Assembly: GCA_023053575.1 (NCBI GenBank)
Contig: JAKZAP010000007.1
Coordinates: forward strand, 26,871,464-26,935,463
Direction of reading: 5' to 3'
Source of the DNA: Branchinecta lynchi
Lineage: Eukaryota; Arthropoda; Branchiopoda; Anostraca; Branchinectidae
DNA: 64,000 nt
The notes below the pieces were generated by a model that saw nothing but the letters and a program-made list of their open reading frames with translations, was not told the DNA's origin and did not search any database. Each line of letters starts with the position of its first letter. Position 1 is the stretch's first letter. Of the stretch, positions 11,801 to 22,486 are shown one piece after another. Position numbers and translations under genes: made by a program.

Positions 11801-14800
11801 ACAGACCACGATAACTGCAAAAACAACTAATCACAGATCCAGTTACGTGGTAACAGATACCATGGTATATGCAAAAAGGGCAACTAATGTGGAAGATACG
11901 ATCTGAAAGTCTAGCTTTATTTAATTTTAGGAAACGATTAGAAAAGAGCAAAGAAATACAACAGTACAACTAGTTTGGTTCGATTAATGGTGTAGCTGGC
12001 GGTAATACTTTTTCTTCGCTATTCACGAATAACCCATTTTCAAATAACTTAATTTCCGTGCAATTTGTGATACCTCTCTGCGCTTGTATCTGTGTGGTAT
12101 GCCTTGCGGGAAAGATTTATGATTTTTTTTTGTTCAGCGCGTCATATTAGAATTTACGTTCCGGAGACGGCCGCAGATACTCTGAACGCCATTACTAGAG
12201 CAGATAGTCGAGAATTAAAAAATCCCTAAGCAGAGTACGAACAGTTCAGCGTATTCAATTAATTGACACAAAATAAGTTGACTTTTCAGTTAAACTTTAA
12301 CAGCTTGCTAAGCTGTAAGCTGTGAGAGGAGCAAATCAAAACAACGAAATAAATGCAATCCTGCTAATTTGAGTCGCGTCTTGGCATATCAAATAAAACA
12401 AGGTCCTTTAGTGCCTGGTCTGTTTTTGCCAGATATTTTTAATCTGGTCAGTAGGAACGCCTTGCTTGTACACCAGCGAAATGTTTTCCAATTTCTCTGA
12501 TGTTAGAACTATTTTAAGCTTGCTTCTGAATCGCACAGCTAGTTTATCCCTTGTCTGTCCTGACCTGGTTTGAACTAGCGACCTGGGTGAGGGTCCCTAG
12601 ACATTGCAAATACTAGAATACTACCGATTCAAGTTCACCCTTCCCCCAACTAAACCCGGAGACCCCAATTTCGTACGGTACATTCTAACCCCTCCATCAA
12701 ACCCACGCTGATTTTCTCACTTGCCGTGTTTTGCTACCTTCGATGTGTATCACGTTGTGGACGGTTGTCTGCGAGAAGTTTTTCAATCAGAACAAGACCA
12801 AAGGTTTCGATGGGATCCCAAAAGTCTAATATTTGATCCAGACAATAGCGAACGAACCACCATACTTGTCCAGAAAAAAAAAAAGGTCAGAAACTAATTC
12901 AGCGTATCACCTTATGCGTATAAAGAGCATCTAATCAACTTCAAGTAAAAGTTCAACTTATAAAAAGAAAATCCGGTTTCAACCGGATTCCAAACGAACT
13001 ATATGTCCAGGTAAAAAAAAAGGTTGTTATATACAGATTCAGCGTGTTTTCTTACCCCTAAATCTGTCATTTAATCAACGTCAAATAAAACTTTCGCTTT
13101 TAACAAATTTTCCGGTTTGGCCTGATTCCGGCCGAACAAGTTGTCCTGGTAGAAAATACTGTTCCCATAAGGGTTCAGCATGTCTTCTTACCCCTTAATC
13201 GAACATCTAATCAACTTAAAACGAAACTTTTACTTTGAACAAACTTTCCGGTTTTGGCCGAATTCCGGGCGAACTACTTGCCCGGCGAGAAAATGGTTTT
13301 CACCATCGTGTTCAGCACGTCTTCTTATCCCTACATCGAACATGTAATCAACTTCAAATAAAACTTTTACTTTTAACAGACTTACCGGTTTTGGCCGGAT
13401 TCCGGGCTAACTACTTGTCCGTCGAACAAATGGTTTTCACCATCGTGTTCAGCATGTCTTTTTTACCCCATAATCGACTATCACATTATATGTTTAAAAA
13501 TATTTCATTTGCCCCTTAAATGAAACCCCCTCCCTCACCCCTAAATGTAGGGCTACAGAGCCCATCTACGAACTTGATCTTACTCTTGACCCAAATGGTT
13601 TTCACCATCGTGTTCAGCATGTCTTCTTATCCCTAAATCGAACATCTAATCAACTTCAAATAAAACTTTTACTTTTAACAAACTTTCCGGTTTTGGCCGA
13701 ATTCCGGGCGAACTACTTGCCCGGCGAGAAAATGGTTTTCACCATCGTGTTCAGCATGTCTTTTTTACCCCATAATCGACTATCACATTATATGTTTAAA
13801 AATATTTCATTTGCCCCTTAAATGAAACCCCCTCCCTCACCCCTAAATGTAGGGCTACAGAGCCCATCTACGAACTTGATCTTACTCTTGACCCAAACAA
13901 TCCTCACACCAAGTTTAATCAAAATATCTCATTCCCTTCGAGTTATAGTGCTTACAGACGGACAGACGGACAACTTTTGTGATGTCATAGGTATCCCTCC
14001 ACTTACGTTTTGGGATCCCAAAAACTGGTTATGTAAATTGTTTCCCTGTTTTCGCTACAAGTCAACGGGTCTCGGAAAAGACTTAAAACAGTCAAGACAG
14101 TGGGTTATTTGTTGAAAGCACAGCATAGTTTCAAAGCATTTTAAAATACTGTAAGTGGAAGGGTAAGTAGTGCGAGGGGTCCTTTAAGCAAAGGCCTTCA
14201 TTTATTTTTTCTGCAAGCAGGTGGCTCATTTGTACCAATGGCAACGGAAGAGGATGTCCAGGATGATGTCTCAACTGAAACAAGGGCAAGGACAAATTAT
14301 TGCACAGGGTGTCCACGTGGATATACCTGCGGTTATTTCACAGATGGCAGTGTAGCGTGCATGCCAGGTAAATATAATTTGTTTCGTCAGTATTTTCTGT
14401 TTTTCAGCCGAAGCTGACTGCGAATCATTGGTGGTGGTCAGAGTCGTTACGATCCGACTGATCTTTAACGACTGGCTGTTCATTTGTGGTCTACTGACTA
14501 TTTTCAGAAAAAAAATCAACTAAATTGAAAATCAAGTAATTTTTTGTTAACAGGAGACAGAAAACACTATCTGGCGTCCCACCCCTCAATATGTGAAGGT
14601 TCTGATATTGGTACTAAACCGATTAGTCAGCCGAAATTCTGTTCGACGATATTATGTCAGTTGATTAGGAGAGAAGGGCCCAGTGCCTAAGCCGATTTGT
14701 ATCAGAAAAGACAGTTTGTTTCCCACATTCTTTTTGTTTATAGGACCTGTCTTACCTAAAATACTAATGCAACCTACTTCCATTTTTCGTTCGGTACATT

Positions 14801-17800
14801 TTAACCCGTCTAACAAAACCACGCTGAATTTCTCACTTGCCGTGTTTTGCTACCTTCGATGTGAATCACGCTGTCGGCGGTTGAATGCGATAAGTTTTTC
14901 CATAAGAACAAAACCAAAGTTGTCGACGGGATCCCAAAAATCTAATATTTGATTCAAACAATTGGGTCTTGTCTTCGGCAGATCCAGCCTCCGCCAGGCT
15001 AATCATCAGAGAAAACCAAGTTGAGATATACTTCTATAAGCCATATGTATTTTCACGATACTGAAAAAGACTTCCTGCTTTACTTCTGCCAAGTTTCCCG
15101 TTTTGCCCGAATTCCAAGTGCGCTACTAGTCCAGCAAAAAAAGAAAATTCAGAAACGAATCCAGCGTAACTCCATCAAATCAACATCTAATCAACTTTAA
15201 ATATAACCCTGACTTTAAAAAAATTCCGGTTACAACCGGCTTCCGGACTAATACAGACTCAGCCTCTCTTCTTACCCCTTACTCTGTCATCTAATCAAAC
15301 TTTTGCTTTCAACAAATTTTCCGGTTTTGGCCGGATTCCGGGCGAACTAGTTTCGAGAAAATGGTTTTGACTATCGTGCTCAGAAGGCTTTCTTACCCCA
15401 TAATCGACTATCACATTAGCTGCTTAAAAATATTTTGTTTGTCCCTTAATTTGAACCCCTCTCCTACCCCTAAATGTAGGGTTAGAGCCCACTTACGAAC
15501 TTGACCTTACCCTTGAGTCAATGAATCCTCACACCAAGTATCATCAAAATATCTCATTTCCTTCGAGAGTTATCATGCTGACAGACAGACGGACAGACGG
15601 ACATTTTTGCGATGTCATAGGTATCCCTCCACTTACGTTTTGGGATCCCAAAAACCGGTGCAAGAACCGAAACGATTTTTTCAGGTTTTTATGGTTCTTG
15701 CCTTCCGGCCAAGTGCCATATACCGATCACTTTTCCGTCGGTATGACGGTCTGTCTGTCGGTCGGTCGGTTAGTACGCTGTTTGCGAGTTTCAAGATAAG
15801 CTAGGACGATGAAACTTGGCAAGCATATTAGGGACCCGACCAAACTAAGTTGGAAATAGTCACTTGCCCGATCCGACCATCGTGGGGGAGGGAGGGGAGC
15901 CAGAATCTGGGATTTAGTGGCATGCATCCTGGAAATAATCAGTTTGCCGATCCGACCATATGTGGGGGAGTGGTGGCGCTGGAAACTTTAAAATTTAGGG
16001 CATTTTGTCACACTTTTTCGAGTTAGGTTGGATCTTAATGAAATTTGATATTTGGAAAGACGTCATGTCTCAGATGTCCCATTTCAAGTCCCGACCGAAT
16101 CCGATGAATGTGGGAGGGGGGAGGCGGAGGAAGAACCGGAAATCATGTGATACGCTTAGAGTGGAGGGATCGGGATGAAACTTGGTGAGAGGAACAAGCA
16201 CAAGCCCTAGGTACATCATTGAAAGAACCGGACGGGATTCGTGCACTGTGGGGGAGCTGGAGGGGGGTCCGGCATTCCGGTGATACGGAGTTAAGTTACT
16301 TCCAGGTGGGTTAGGACAGTGAAACTTGGCAGGCATACCAGGTACCCGACCAAACTAACTTGGAAATAGTCGCTTCCCCGATCCGACCACCGTGGGAGAG
16401 TGGAGGGAAGGGGAATCCGAAATCTAGAGGTGAGGACAACTTTGGAACGGGTGATCGGATCTTAATGAAACTTGATATTTGGAAATACCTCGTGTCTCGG
16501 ATGTCCCATGCGAAGTCCGAACCGGATCCGATTATTGTGGGGGGGGGTCAGAGGGGGAAGCCGTAAATCTTGTGACACGCTTAGAGTGGAGCGATTGGGA
16601 TGAAAATTGGTGGGAGCACAAGCCCTATCTTCATCAGTGACCGAACTGGATCGGACTCGAGCACTGTGGGAGAGTTAGAGGGGGGGGGGGATTCCGGTGA
16701 TCACGAGTTAAGCTACTTCCAGATGAGCTAGGACCATGAAACTTGGCTTGAACATTAGAGACTTGACGTGATTATATCACTTTTGCCTCAAAGGTTTTGC
16801 TTACAACTTAATTTCTTAAAGTACAAATAATACTTTTGATTAAAATATACATTTCATTCTCCCTATGAGCTCATCATCATTTTTGCTTCAACCGTTTTGA
16901 TTACAGACGACTTTCTAGCGCCCCCTAAAGTGCGTATCATCACAGCCAAATGCATCAACAAACGATGAGTTCTTGTGATTTCCAAGGACCCCTCATCTCA
17001 AGGGTTTTGCTTACAAATAATCACAACAAACGCACGAACTGAAGAATTCCTACTTTCATCCTCTGACCCAAACTTGCAAGTTCCATATGAGCTTCCAGCT
17101 CTTGTTTTGTTGATCAGCTCATTATCCCTCGAAGATGTTATGCAAGGCATAAACACAGATTCCGATATTTTGGTTGCACTTCCGGTAACCGTCTTCAGCG
17201 AAGAGATTAGAGATCTACAGATCATTCACAAAATCAGATTACAGATTTAAAAAAATAACAGAACGATCGATGCGGGCTAACTTATAAGAAGAGCAGGTGA
17301 ACAATGCAGATAAGGAAAAAAAAAATTGGAAGTAGAAAGAAGGCGTTGTGTACACCAAACATTTTGGGAATTTTCTACAAATATTTTGTGTATAACATTT
17401 CTTTATTAACAGAAAAGACCATCCAAGACTAAGTAAATGTATCACCACACAAATAAACTGTTACACCTGTTATACTAGAGCTATTACATAAACTAGGGTA
17501 AACTTTCTGTCCTAGGTCTAAACGCTTTAATTGCAAATTTGCACACTTTTACGAGCTACTCTTCCATGCCAGCTTCCTTCCAATAATAACAATAATAATA
17601 ATACTTTATTAGAAAAAGTCTAATAAGGCCATACAACAGATTCCTGAAGCGCCAACAACAATTTATAACACTAAAAATGAAACACAAACTATTTTCTTCT
17701 TTTCATTGCATTCAAAACGAAAGAAACTACCTCACGGATTACACTTTTATTTGTCGAATTTGGGATACCAGGGAAGAAAACACCAGCAACCATCCCAACT

Positions 17801-19616
17801 AAACCCAATGAAGGAAGCTCTTGGCACTGTAGATTGGAGCTGGAACCAAGTTTTCAAAGTAGCAGGACCTAGTCCCAGCTTAAAATAATATAATATACGT
17901 AGCCTTTAAATAAATTAAATAATTATTAACTAAATTAATTGAGAAATAAAAATAGTATACTTTATGTACCCTACAATAATTATCTTTGCATTTGGGGGCC
18001 CGAGAATGCCCAAACCTATATGACATAATTACTTTTTTTACATTTTGAGACCTACATGCGATATCTTTGAGCCGATTCAGAAGCCCCACGATTAAAATGC
18101 AATCAGAGCGGTCAAGAGTGACAATTTTTTTTTTATTATAAGTTTGATTTTACTTTTGTGATTTGCCTTTGTTTTTCTTTGTTGATTATCTTTTTCTTTC
18201 TTTTTTCTTTTTTATATTCTCCATCATTTTTTATTTCCTGTACAATCGGTGAAAAACAAACACTACATTACATTGGGAGGCTTGAGCCTGAAGATGACCC
18301 TTGCCAAGACGGGCTGAAATATAGCTCCAATAAAATGTAGCTGACTTACCCGTTTTGCACCGTCAAATATGATTCGCAGTCAGCTTGGGCTGAAGGACTA
18401 TCTGTACATTACATTTCCACTACAGAAGCTTTCACTTGGCGATCAAGTCAGTTTTCTCCAAAATCATTAATTTGCATCTACTTCAAAATTTGTATACGTC
18501 ATGTTAATTTTCGGCAGTTTGCCCCTTGAAGCCAATTTCGGTCCAAAAAATAGTAGGCTACCAAGCTGGAAGAGTATGCGCCCCTACTAAATCTGTGGGG
18601 AAAGAGCTCCCTCTCCCCCCAAAAAAAAATTTCGCCTTAGAAAACTGCGATGCTGTAACGCCTAGCATCAAGAACGGAATGCATTAATCCCTTCCTAAAC
18701 AACATAACTAACACTTGGAAGAGAAACAAATCTTTGACGCCGATGCTGCCCAGTATATTTATTGGGACTCGCACCAAATAAATATTGCTTCCACTAGGTG
18801 CTGTTGCAATCATTCGGGAAAGATTCTGTTTTAAAATTCTACAAAGATGTACCGAGTTATACAAACAAATTGTCTGGTTACCTACTGTGGTATCCCAGCA
18901 CCGATGTAACGTAACTGATCAAACTTAAATGAGGTTTCCACCTACAAATACCTACATCCACCTGCAAATGAGGTTTAACTATCACGTGAACGGGACATCG
19001 ATGGCAGGGTTGCGACCGTTACCGTCGATGCACCAATCGTAAACGCTTTGATTAATGTTTTACTTCTATGTCTAACGTGAAAGCGCTAGCAACATCTTAT
19101 TTTTAAGTTATAAAAAAAGCTTTTAAATGAAGAATGTTAAGGGTGTGCTTTCCCTCGGTTTAATTTGGGCTCCCAAAAAAGATGTCGATATAGCCCAGGC
19201 CCGTATCCAGGAATTTATTTCGGGGGGGGGGGGTGCCTTTCGAGTTTTTTTAGCCTGCTAGTCGGACAATAAAGTACAAAAAACACATAGATCAGAGGGA
19301 AAAGCCTATACAAATTATTAATTTTGTATGTTTCGGGTCAACCCCCTCTTTTCTGAACCAGCACAATGTTTGAATCTCAGCCAGTCCTCGGCATTTTCAA
19401 CGGTGGGCGTTTTGAATCATGGGCATAATGAGTCGTGGGCATTGTGACCCTGGGCATTACGGGTGTTAGCCGAAATGGGTACTATTTGATTTCTCTTTTC
19501 TAGTTCGAGAAAACCCCTGTACCAGAGTCAGATGTGGCTACGGAACGCGATGCAAGCTTCAGAGGGTTATGTGCATCCGGGCCCCCTGTCCCCCAATAGC
19601 TCGGTGTGTTGCTTAA
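5818..19616 (+). CDS. Gene A: secreted modular Cys-rich protein with WAP-like domain (spliced)
   Basis: Inferred spliced gene with coding exons 5818-5878, 7825-8007, 14221-14367 and 19504-19616, giving about 167 aa. Every internal junction is phase 1 and has GT/AG ends. Order: signal peptide (residues 1-20), 10-Cys WAP-like module, 4-Cys module, C-terminal 6-Cys module. WAP (four-disulphide-core) domains are known in secreted protease inhibitors, antimicrobial proteins and nacre proteins. The 4-Cys and 6-Cys modules I cannot name. Gene B on the opposite strand has the same modules in the same order, which supports the model. Introns 1-3 hold many repeats. Additional exons cannot be excluded, and 14554-14690 is an alternative terminal exon. 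AATAAA at 19843 and 19853 are candidate poly(A) signals. No function beyond secretion is demonstrated by the sequence. Confidence 0.72.
6446..7006 (+). repeat. Tandem duplication of about 286 bp in gene A intron 1
   Basis: The blocks 6446-6731 and 6732-7006 are nearly identical, with only a few substitutions, for example CACAC against CACGC after 'gtgtg'. Both copies contain the same 61-codon frame, which explains the duplicate ORF. It is a recent direct duplication and I see no coding evidence. Upstream, 6030-6120 is a degenerate family C arm. Confidence 0.85.
7395..7680 (+). repeat. 15-16 bp minisatellite next to the WAP exon
   Basis: Degenerate tandem array of units like GGGACGTTTCGCCATA. 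It ends about 145 bp before the exon 2 acceptor. The long minus-strand frame (7265-7807) rich in Lys, Arg and Thr is produced by this array and is not a gene. Confidence 0.8.
7825..8007 (+). CDS. Gene A exon 2: 10-Cys WAP-like module
   Basis: The acceptor 'ctgttttcag' precedes 7825 and the donor GTGAGT starts at 8008. The exon is 183 nt, phase 1-1, 61 residues. The cysteine pattern is C-x3-C-x10-C-x3-C-x3-C-x5-CC-x3-C-x3-C-x13-C. The inner eight match a WAP four-disulphide core including the CC pair and a GCG-x-x-C end. The C3-C4 loop is x3 rather than the usual x5, and one extra Cys sits on each side. The exon is about 50% identical by eye to the gene C and D modules. Confidence 0.8.
8008..10320. 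repeat. Gene A intron 2, first part: MITE-like and palindromic repeats
   Basis: Holds a small element at about 8150-8345 containing 'agtaactaatagttact' and a GCGTG-type end; an inverted relative lies at 8420-8640 bases into the 58-kb region (58420-58640). The section 8350-9470 shows nothing I can identify. From about 9480 there is inverted sequence around 'gtgtcatcgtacg', and from 9575 an inverted-repeat element whose arms repeat the word GATACCACGGTAACTGC (arms 9575-9720 and 10045-10240). Confidence 0.5.
9575..10240. mobile_element. Foldback element with CACGGTA-word arms
   Basis: Left arm 9575-9720 and right arm 10045-10240 are inverted copies. Each is itself made of short direct and inverted copies of a GATACCACGGTAACTGCAAA word. 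The right arm includes the perfect hairpin TGGTATCTGATATTCAGATACCA-like core near 10180-10205. A third partial copy is at 11760-11890. No coding capacity and no target duplication found. Confidence 0.55.
10321..11735 (+). repeat. Family A repeat copy, complete
   Basis: Starts with the hairpin ATGGCACTTGCC...GGCCAAGTGCCAT (10321-10352) and ends with 'caagtgccatatgagcttccagctcttgtt', which has its own GAGCTtccAGCTC hairpin. In between are tandem units of about 430 bp, each composed of three related parts of about 145 bp. This copy separates two copies of the CACGGTA-word repeat. Confidence 0.75.
11736..12640. other. Gene A intron 2, middle part
   Basis: A CACGGTA-word repeat fragment lies at 11790-11890. 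From about 11900 to 12640 is AT-rich single-copy-looking DNA without a supported exon. Confidence 0.4.
12640..14180. repeat. Family F repeat split by a family B insertion
   Basis: Family F runs at 12640-12790 ('ctcacttgccgtgttttgctaccttcgatg') and resumes at 14024-14180 ('gttttcgctacaagtcaacgg', ending 'gcgaggggtccttta'). In the uninterrupted copy at 38005-38360 these parts are adjacent. The interrupting block 12800-14023 is family B copy 2, bounded by GGGATCCCAAAA at both ends. Partial duplicates of the 147-bp unit inside it give the repeated short frames. Confidence 0.7.
14221..14367 (+). CDS. Gene A exon 3: linker plus 4-Cys module
   Basis: The acceptor 'tttttctgcaagcag' is followed by 147 nt, phase 1-1, to the donor GTAAAT at 14368. 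It encodes an acidic linker of about 25 residues (TEEDVQDDVSTET part) and then a module C-x2-C-P-x4-C-x9-C with conserved aromatic and Gly positions. Gene B exon 3 carries the same module (C-x3-C-x5-C-x9-C). The domain is not one I can name. Confidence 0.65.
14554..14690 (+). CDS. Possible alternative terminal exon of gene A
   Basis: A good acceptor 'aattttttgttaacag' opens an in-phase (phase 1) frame of 45 residues ending at TAA 14688. It has three cysteines spaced C-x14-C-x4-C. A candidate terminal exon in gene C (43641-43828) has a similar C-x16-C-x5-C spacing and shared Gly and Pro positions. It could be an alternative 3' end, a decayed module or chance. Confidence 0.3.
14740..15660 (+). 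repeat. Family F fragment and family B copy 3
   Basis: 14740-14900 matches the 'acttgccgtgttttgctacc' part of family F. 14917-15654 is family B, bounded by GGGATCCCAAAAA and TTTTGGGATCCCAAAAA. It resembles copies 1 and 2 but is shorter. Confidence 0.65.
15690..17107 (+). repeat. Family A repeat copy, complete
   Basis: Starts at the hairpin TTCTTGCC...GGCCAAGTGCCAT (15690-15722) and ends with 'atgagcttccagctcttgtt' at 17107. The tandem body covers 15780-16750. The non-tandem tail 16780-17107 has 'aaggttttgcttacaa' like the other complete copies. Confidence 0.75.
17108..19195. other. Gene A intron 3, AT-rich part
   Basis: Mostly AT-rich, no exon seen. An (AAT)n stretch with 'actttattag' lies at 17580-17625. 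A family C arm (GCCTGAAGATGACCCTTGCCAAG type) lies at 18270-18400. Confidence 0.4.
19196..19370. mobile_element. Degenerate hAT-type MITE
   Basis: Starts CAGGCCCGTATCCAGGAATT with a G-run, and shares 'gatcagagggaaaagcctatacaaa' with the intact element at 53077-53274, in the reverse sense. The far terminus is mutated, and no target duplication is clear. Confidence 0.55.
19504..19616 (+). CDS. Gene A terminal exon: 6-Cys module
   Basis: The acceptor 'tttctcttttctag' is followed by a phase-1 exon of 36 codons and TAA at 19614. Its cysteines follow C-x4-C-x5-C-x6-C-x4-C-x5-C, with a CGYGTRC core and a PCPP motif before the last Cys. The last exon of gene B starts with the same pattern (C-x4-C-x5-C-x7-C-x4-C-x5-C), which is strong support for both. 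Confidence 0.7.
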
Positions 19617-19831
19617 TTTTTAGATATTCTGATGAAATTCTTTGTTGTATACTTCTGTTAACTCTTGCTTAGTTGTTAGTAAAATGTTATTTGTTCAGCT
19701 ACGTTATCGTAATTTGTAAAGCTGATAAGGCAAATTTGAAGACCCCCCCCCCCCTCCACGCATACACAAAAGTAGATTCATAAGAAACATTTATGTTGCT
19801 CGCGCCAGGACAGTCTTCTTAAAACATGAAT

Positions 19832-19858
19832 TTTATTTCTTCAATAAATTTCAATAAA
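19832..19858. terminator. Poly(A) signals for convergent genes A and B
   Basis: AATAAA occurs on the plus strand at 19843-19848 and 19853-19858 (gene A), and on the minus strand at 19832-19837 (gene B, about 100 nt past its stop). If all are used the two transcripts overlap tail to tail by a few tens of bases. Confidence 0.45.
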
Positions 19859-19937
19859 ACTGAAAACCTACTTAAGAGCTGTCAACGAATACTTCGCCGA
19901 TTAGTTTCTCTTCGCTGTTGACAGCATTCGGTGATCC

Positions 19938-22486
19938 TTATTCGAGATACGGTAATGCCAGGTCTTTCAGGACACCAAGCTCCGTTACGTCTAAGTCTTC
20001 ACCAGCCTCCTTCTCTTCAGCAGAACGTTTGTTTTTTATTTCTTCGCGTTTCTCTTCGTCGACCGTCTCGCCTAATTTACTATCCTGGACGGCAATGACA
20101 ACCTGGTCATCTAGACGACCGTTCGTCTTTGACTGCTCGAGAATACTTGCTAACACAGTTGTAATTTCTGCATCTTCATTTACATTCCTTTCTTCGGACT
20201 GATTATCCCCCTCCGTTTCTTGGACACCCAGCACCGCCTGACCAATAGTACCCCCTTCCAGAACTTCGTCACCAATCGGATTCTTCTGGATTTTAACACC
20301 GTCCTCATCAAGTGCCTCAGAATCTGCATCTTCAGTTACATTCATTTCTTCTGACTGATTATTCCCCTCCGTTCCTTGGACAATCAGCACCACCGTGCCA
20401 TTAGGACCACCTTCCATAACTTCGTCACTGACCGGATTCTTCTGGATTTTAACACCGTCCTCATCAAGTGCCTCAGCTTCCGCGTCTTCATTTATACTAA
20501 TTTCTTCTGACTGATTATCCCCCTCCGTTTCTTGGACACCCAGCACCGCCACGCCATTAGGACCACCTTCCAGAACTTCGTCACCAACCGGATTCTTCTC
20601 GATTTTAACACTGTGCTCATCAACTGCCTCAGATTCCGCAACTTCCTTTACATTTTTTTCTTCTAACTGATTATCCCCCTCCGTTTCTTGGACACCGAGC
20701 ACCGCCGCGCCATTAGGACCACCTTCCAGAACTTCGTCACCGACCGGATTCTTCTGGATTTTAACACCGTCCTCATCAAGTGCCTCAGCTTCCGCATCTT
20801 CATTTATACTAATTTCTTCTGACTGATTATCCCCCTCCGTTTCTTGGACACCCAGTAACGCCACGCCACTAGGACCCCCTTCCAGAACTTCGTCACCAAC
20901 GGGATTCTTCTCGATTTTAACACTGTCCTCATCAACTGCTTCAGATTCCGAATCTTCCTTTACATTTGTTTCTTCTGACTGATTATCCCCCTCCGTTTCT
21001 TGGACACCCAGCACCGCCGCGCCATTAGGACCACCTTCCAGAACTTCGTCACCAACCGGATTCTTCTGGATTTTAACACCGTCCTCATCAAGTGCCTCAG
21101 CTTCCGCATCTTCATTTATACTAATTTCTTCTGACTGATTATCCCCCTCCGTTTCTTGGACACCCAGTAACGCCACGCCACTAGGACCCCCTTCCAGAAC
21201 TTCGTCACCAACCGGATTCTTCTCGATTTTAACACTGTCCTCATCAACTGCTTCAGATTCCGAATCTTTCTTTACATTTGTTTCTTCTGACTGATTATCC
21301 CCCTCCGTTTCTTGGACACCCAGCACCGCCGCGCCATTAGGACCACCTTCCAGAACCTCGTCACCAACCGGATTCTTCTGGATTTTAACACCGTCTTCAT
21401 CAAGTGCCTCAGCTTCCGCATCTTCATTTATACTAATTTCTTCTGACTGATTATCCCCCTCCGTTTCTTGGACACCCAGTAACGCCAAGCCACTAGGACC
21501 CCCTTCCAGAACTTCGTCACCGACCGGATTCTTCTGGATTTTAACACCGTCCTCATCAAGTGCCTCAGCTTCCGCATCTTCATTTATACTAATTTCTTCT
21601 GACTGATTATCCCCCTCCGTTTCTTGGACACCCAGCAACGCCGCGCCATTAGGACCACCTTCCAGAACTTCGTCACCAACCGGATTCTTCTGGATTTTAA
21701 CACCGTCCTCATCAAGTGCCTCAGCTTCCGCATCTTCATTTATACTAATTTCTTCTGACTGATTATCCCCCTCCGTTTCTTGGACACCAAGCACCACCGT
21801 GCCACTAGGACCCCCTTCCAGAACTTCGTCACCAACCGGATTCTTCTCGATTTTAACACTGTCCTCATCAACTGCTTCAGACTCCGAATCTTCCTTTACA
21901 TTTGTTTCTTCTGACTGATTATCCCCCTCCGTTTCTTGGACACCCAGCACCGCCGCGCCACTAGGACCCCCTTCTGGTACTTCGTCCCCAACCGGATTCT
22001 TCTCGATTTTAACACTGTCCTCATCAACTGCTTCAGATTTCGAATCTTCCTTTACATTTGTTTCTTCTGACTGATTATCCCCCTCCGTTTCTTGGACACC
22101 CAGCACCGCCGCGCCATTAGAACCACCTTCCAGAACTTCGTCACCAACCGGATTCTTCTCGATTTTAACACCGTCTTCATCAAGTGCCTCAGATTCATCA
22201 TCAAATCCTTCGCCCCTGTAGTTGTAATGTCCTGCATTAGAAGGGTGCCCATAGCTTGGGTAATTGCTCGATCCCATGTTGTAATTTTGCTGATATCCAG
22301 TTTGATAACCACCTACATAGCCGCCAAAGTAATTACTGCCGTAACCGTTGAAAAACTGGCTGTAGTTGGGTGTAAGTAAACAGGTTGCTGTTTGAACACA
22401 TGGAGGCGTGGTACAAGTGGTGACGGGCGTCAGAGCACAAATTTGGAAGACCTGGCAGGTGGCGCTGAGGCAGCCGTTTAAGTTAT
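19938..22486 (-). CDS. Gene B terminal exon: 6-Cys module, YG-rich region, acidic repeats
   Basis: The minus-strand acceptor 'cacttatttcag' precedes 22486. Reading in phase 1 gives 848 codons to TAA at 19940-19938. Residues 1-35 hold a 6-Cys module with TTPPC in place of gene A's RAPC. Then comes a Tyr/Gly-rich stretch (GYGSNYFGGYVGGYQTGY). The repeats cover 22193-20166, and the tail 20165-19938 contains EEIKNKRSAEEKE. The frame continues upstream of the Met at 22277 without a stop to the splice acceptor, so that Met is not the start. Confidence 0.8.

Noticed and set aside
19938..22277. 779-aa gene starting at Met 22277
   Set aside because: The open frame continues upstream through a 6-Cys module to a splice acceptor at 22486, so this Met is internal.
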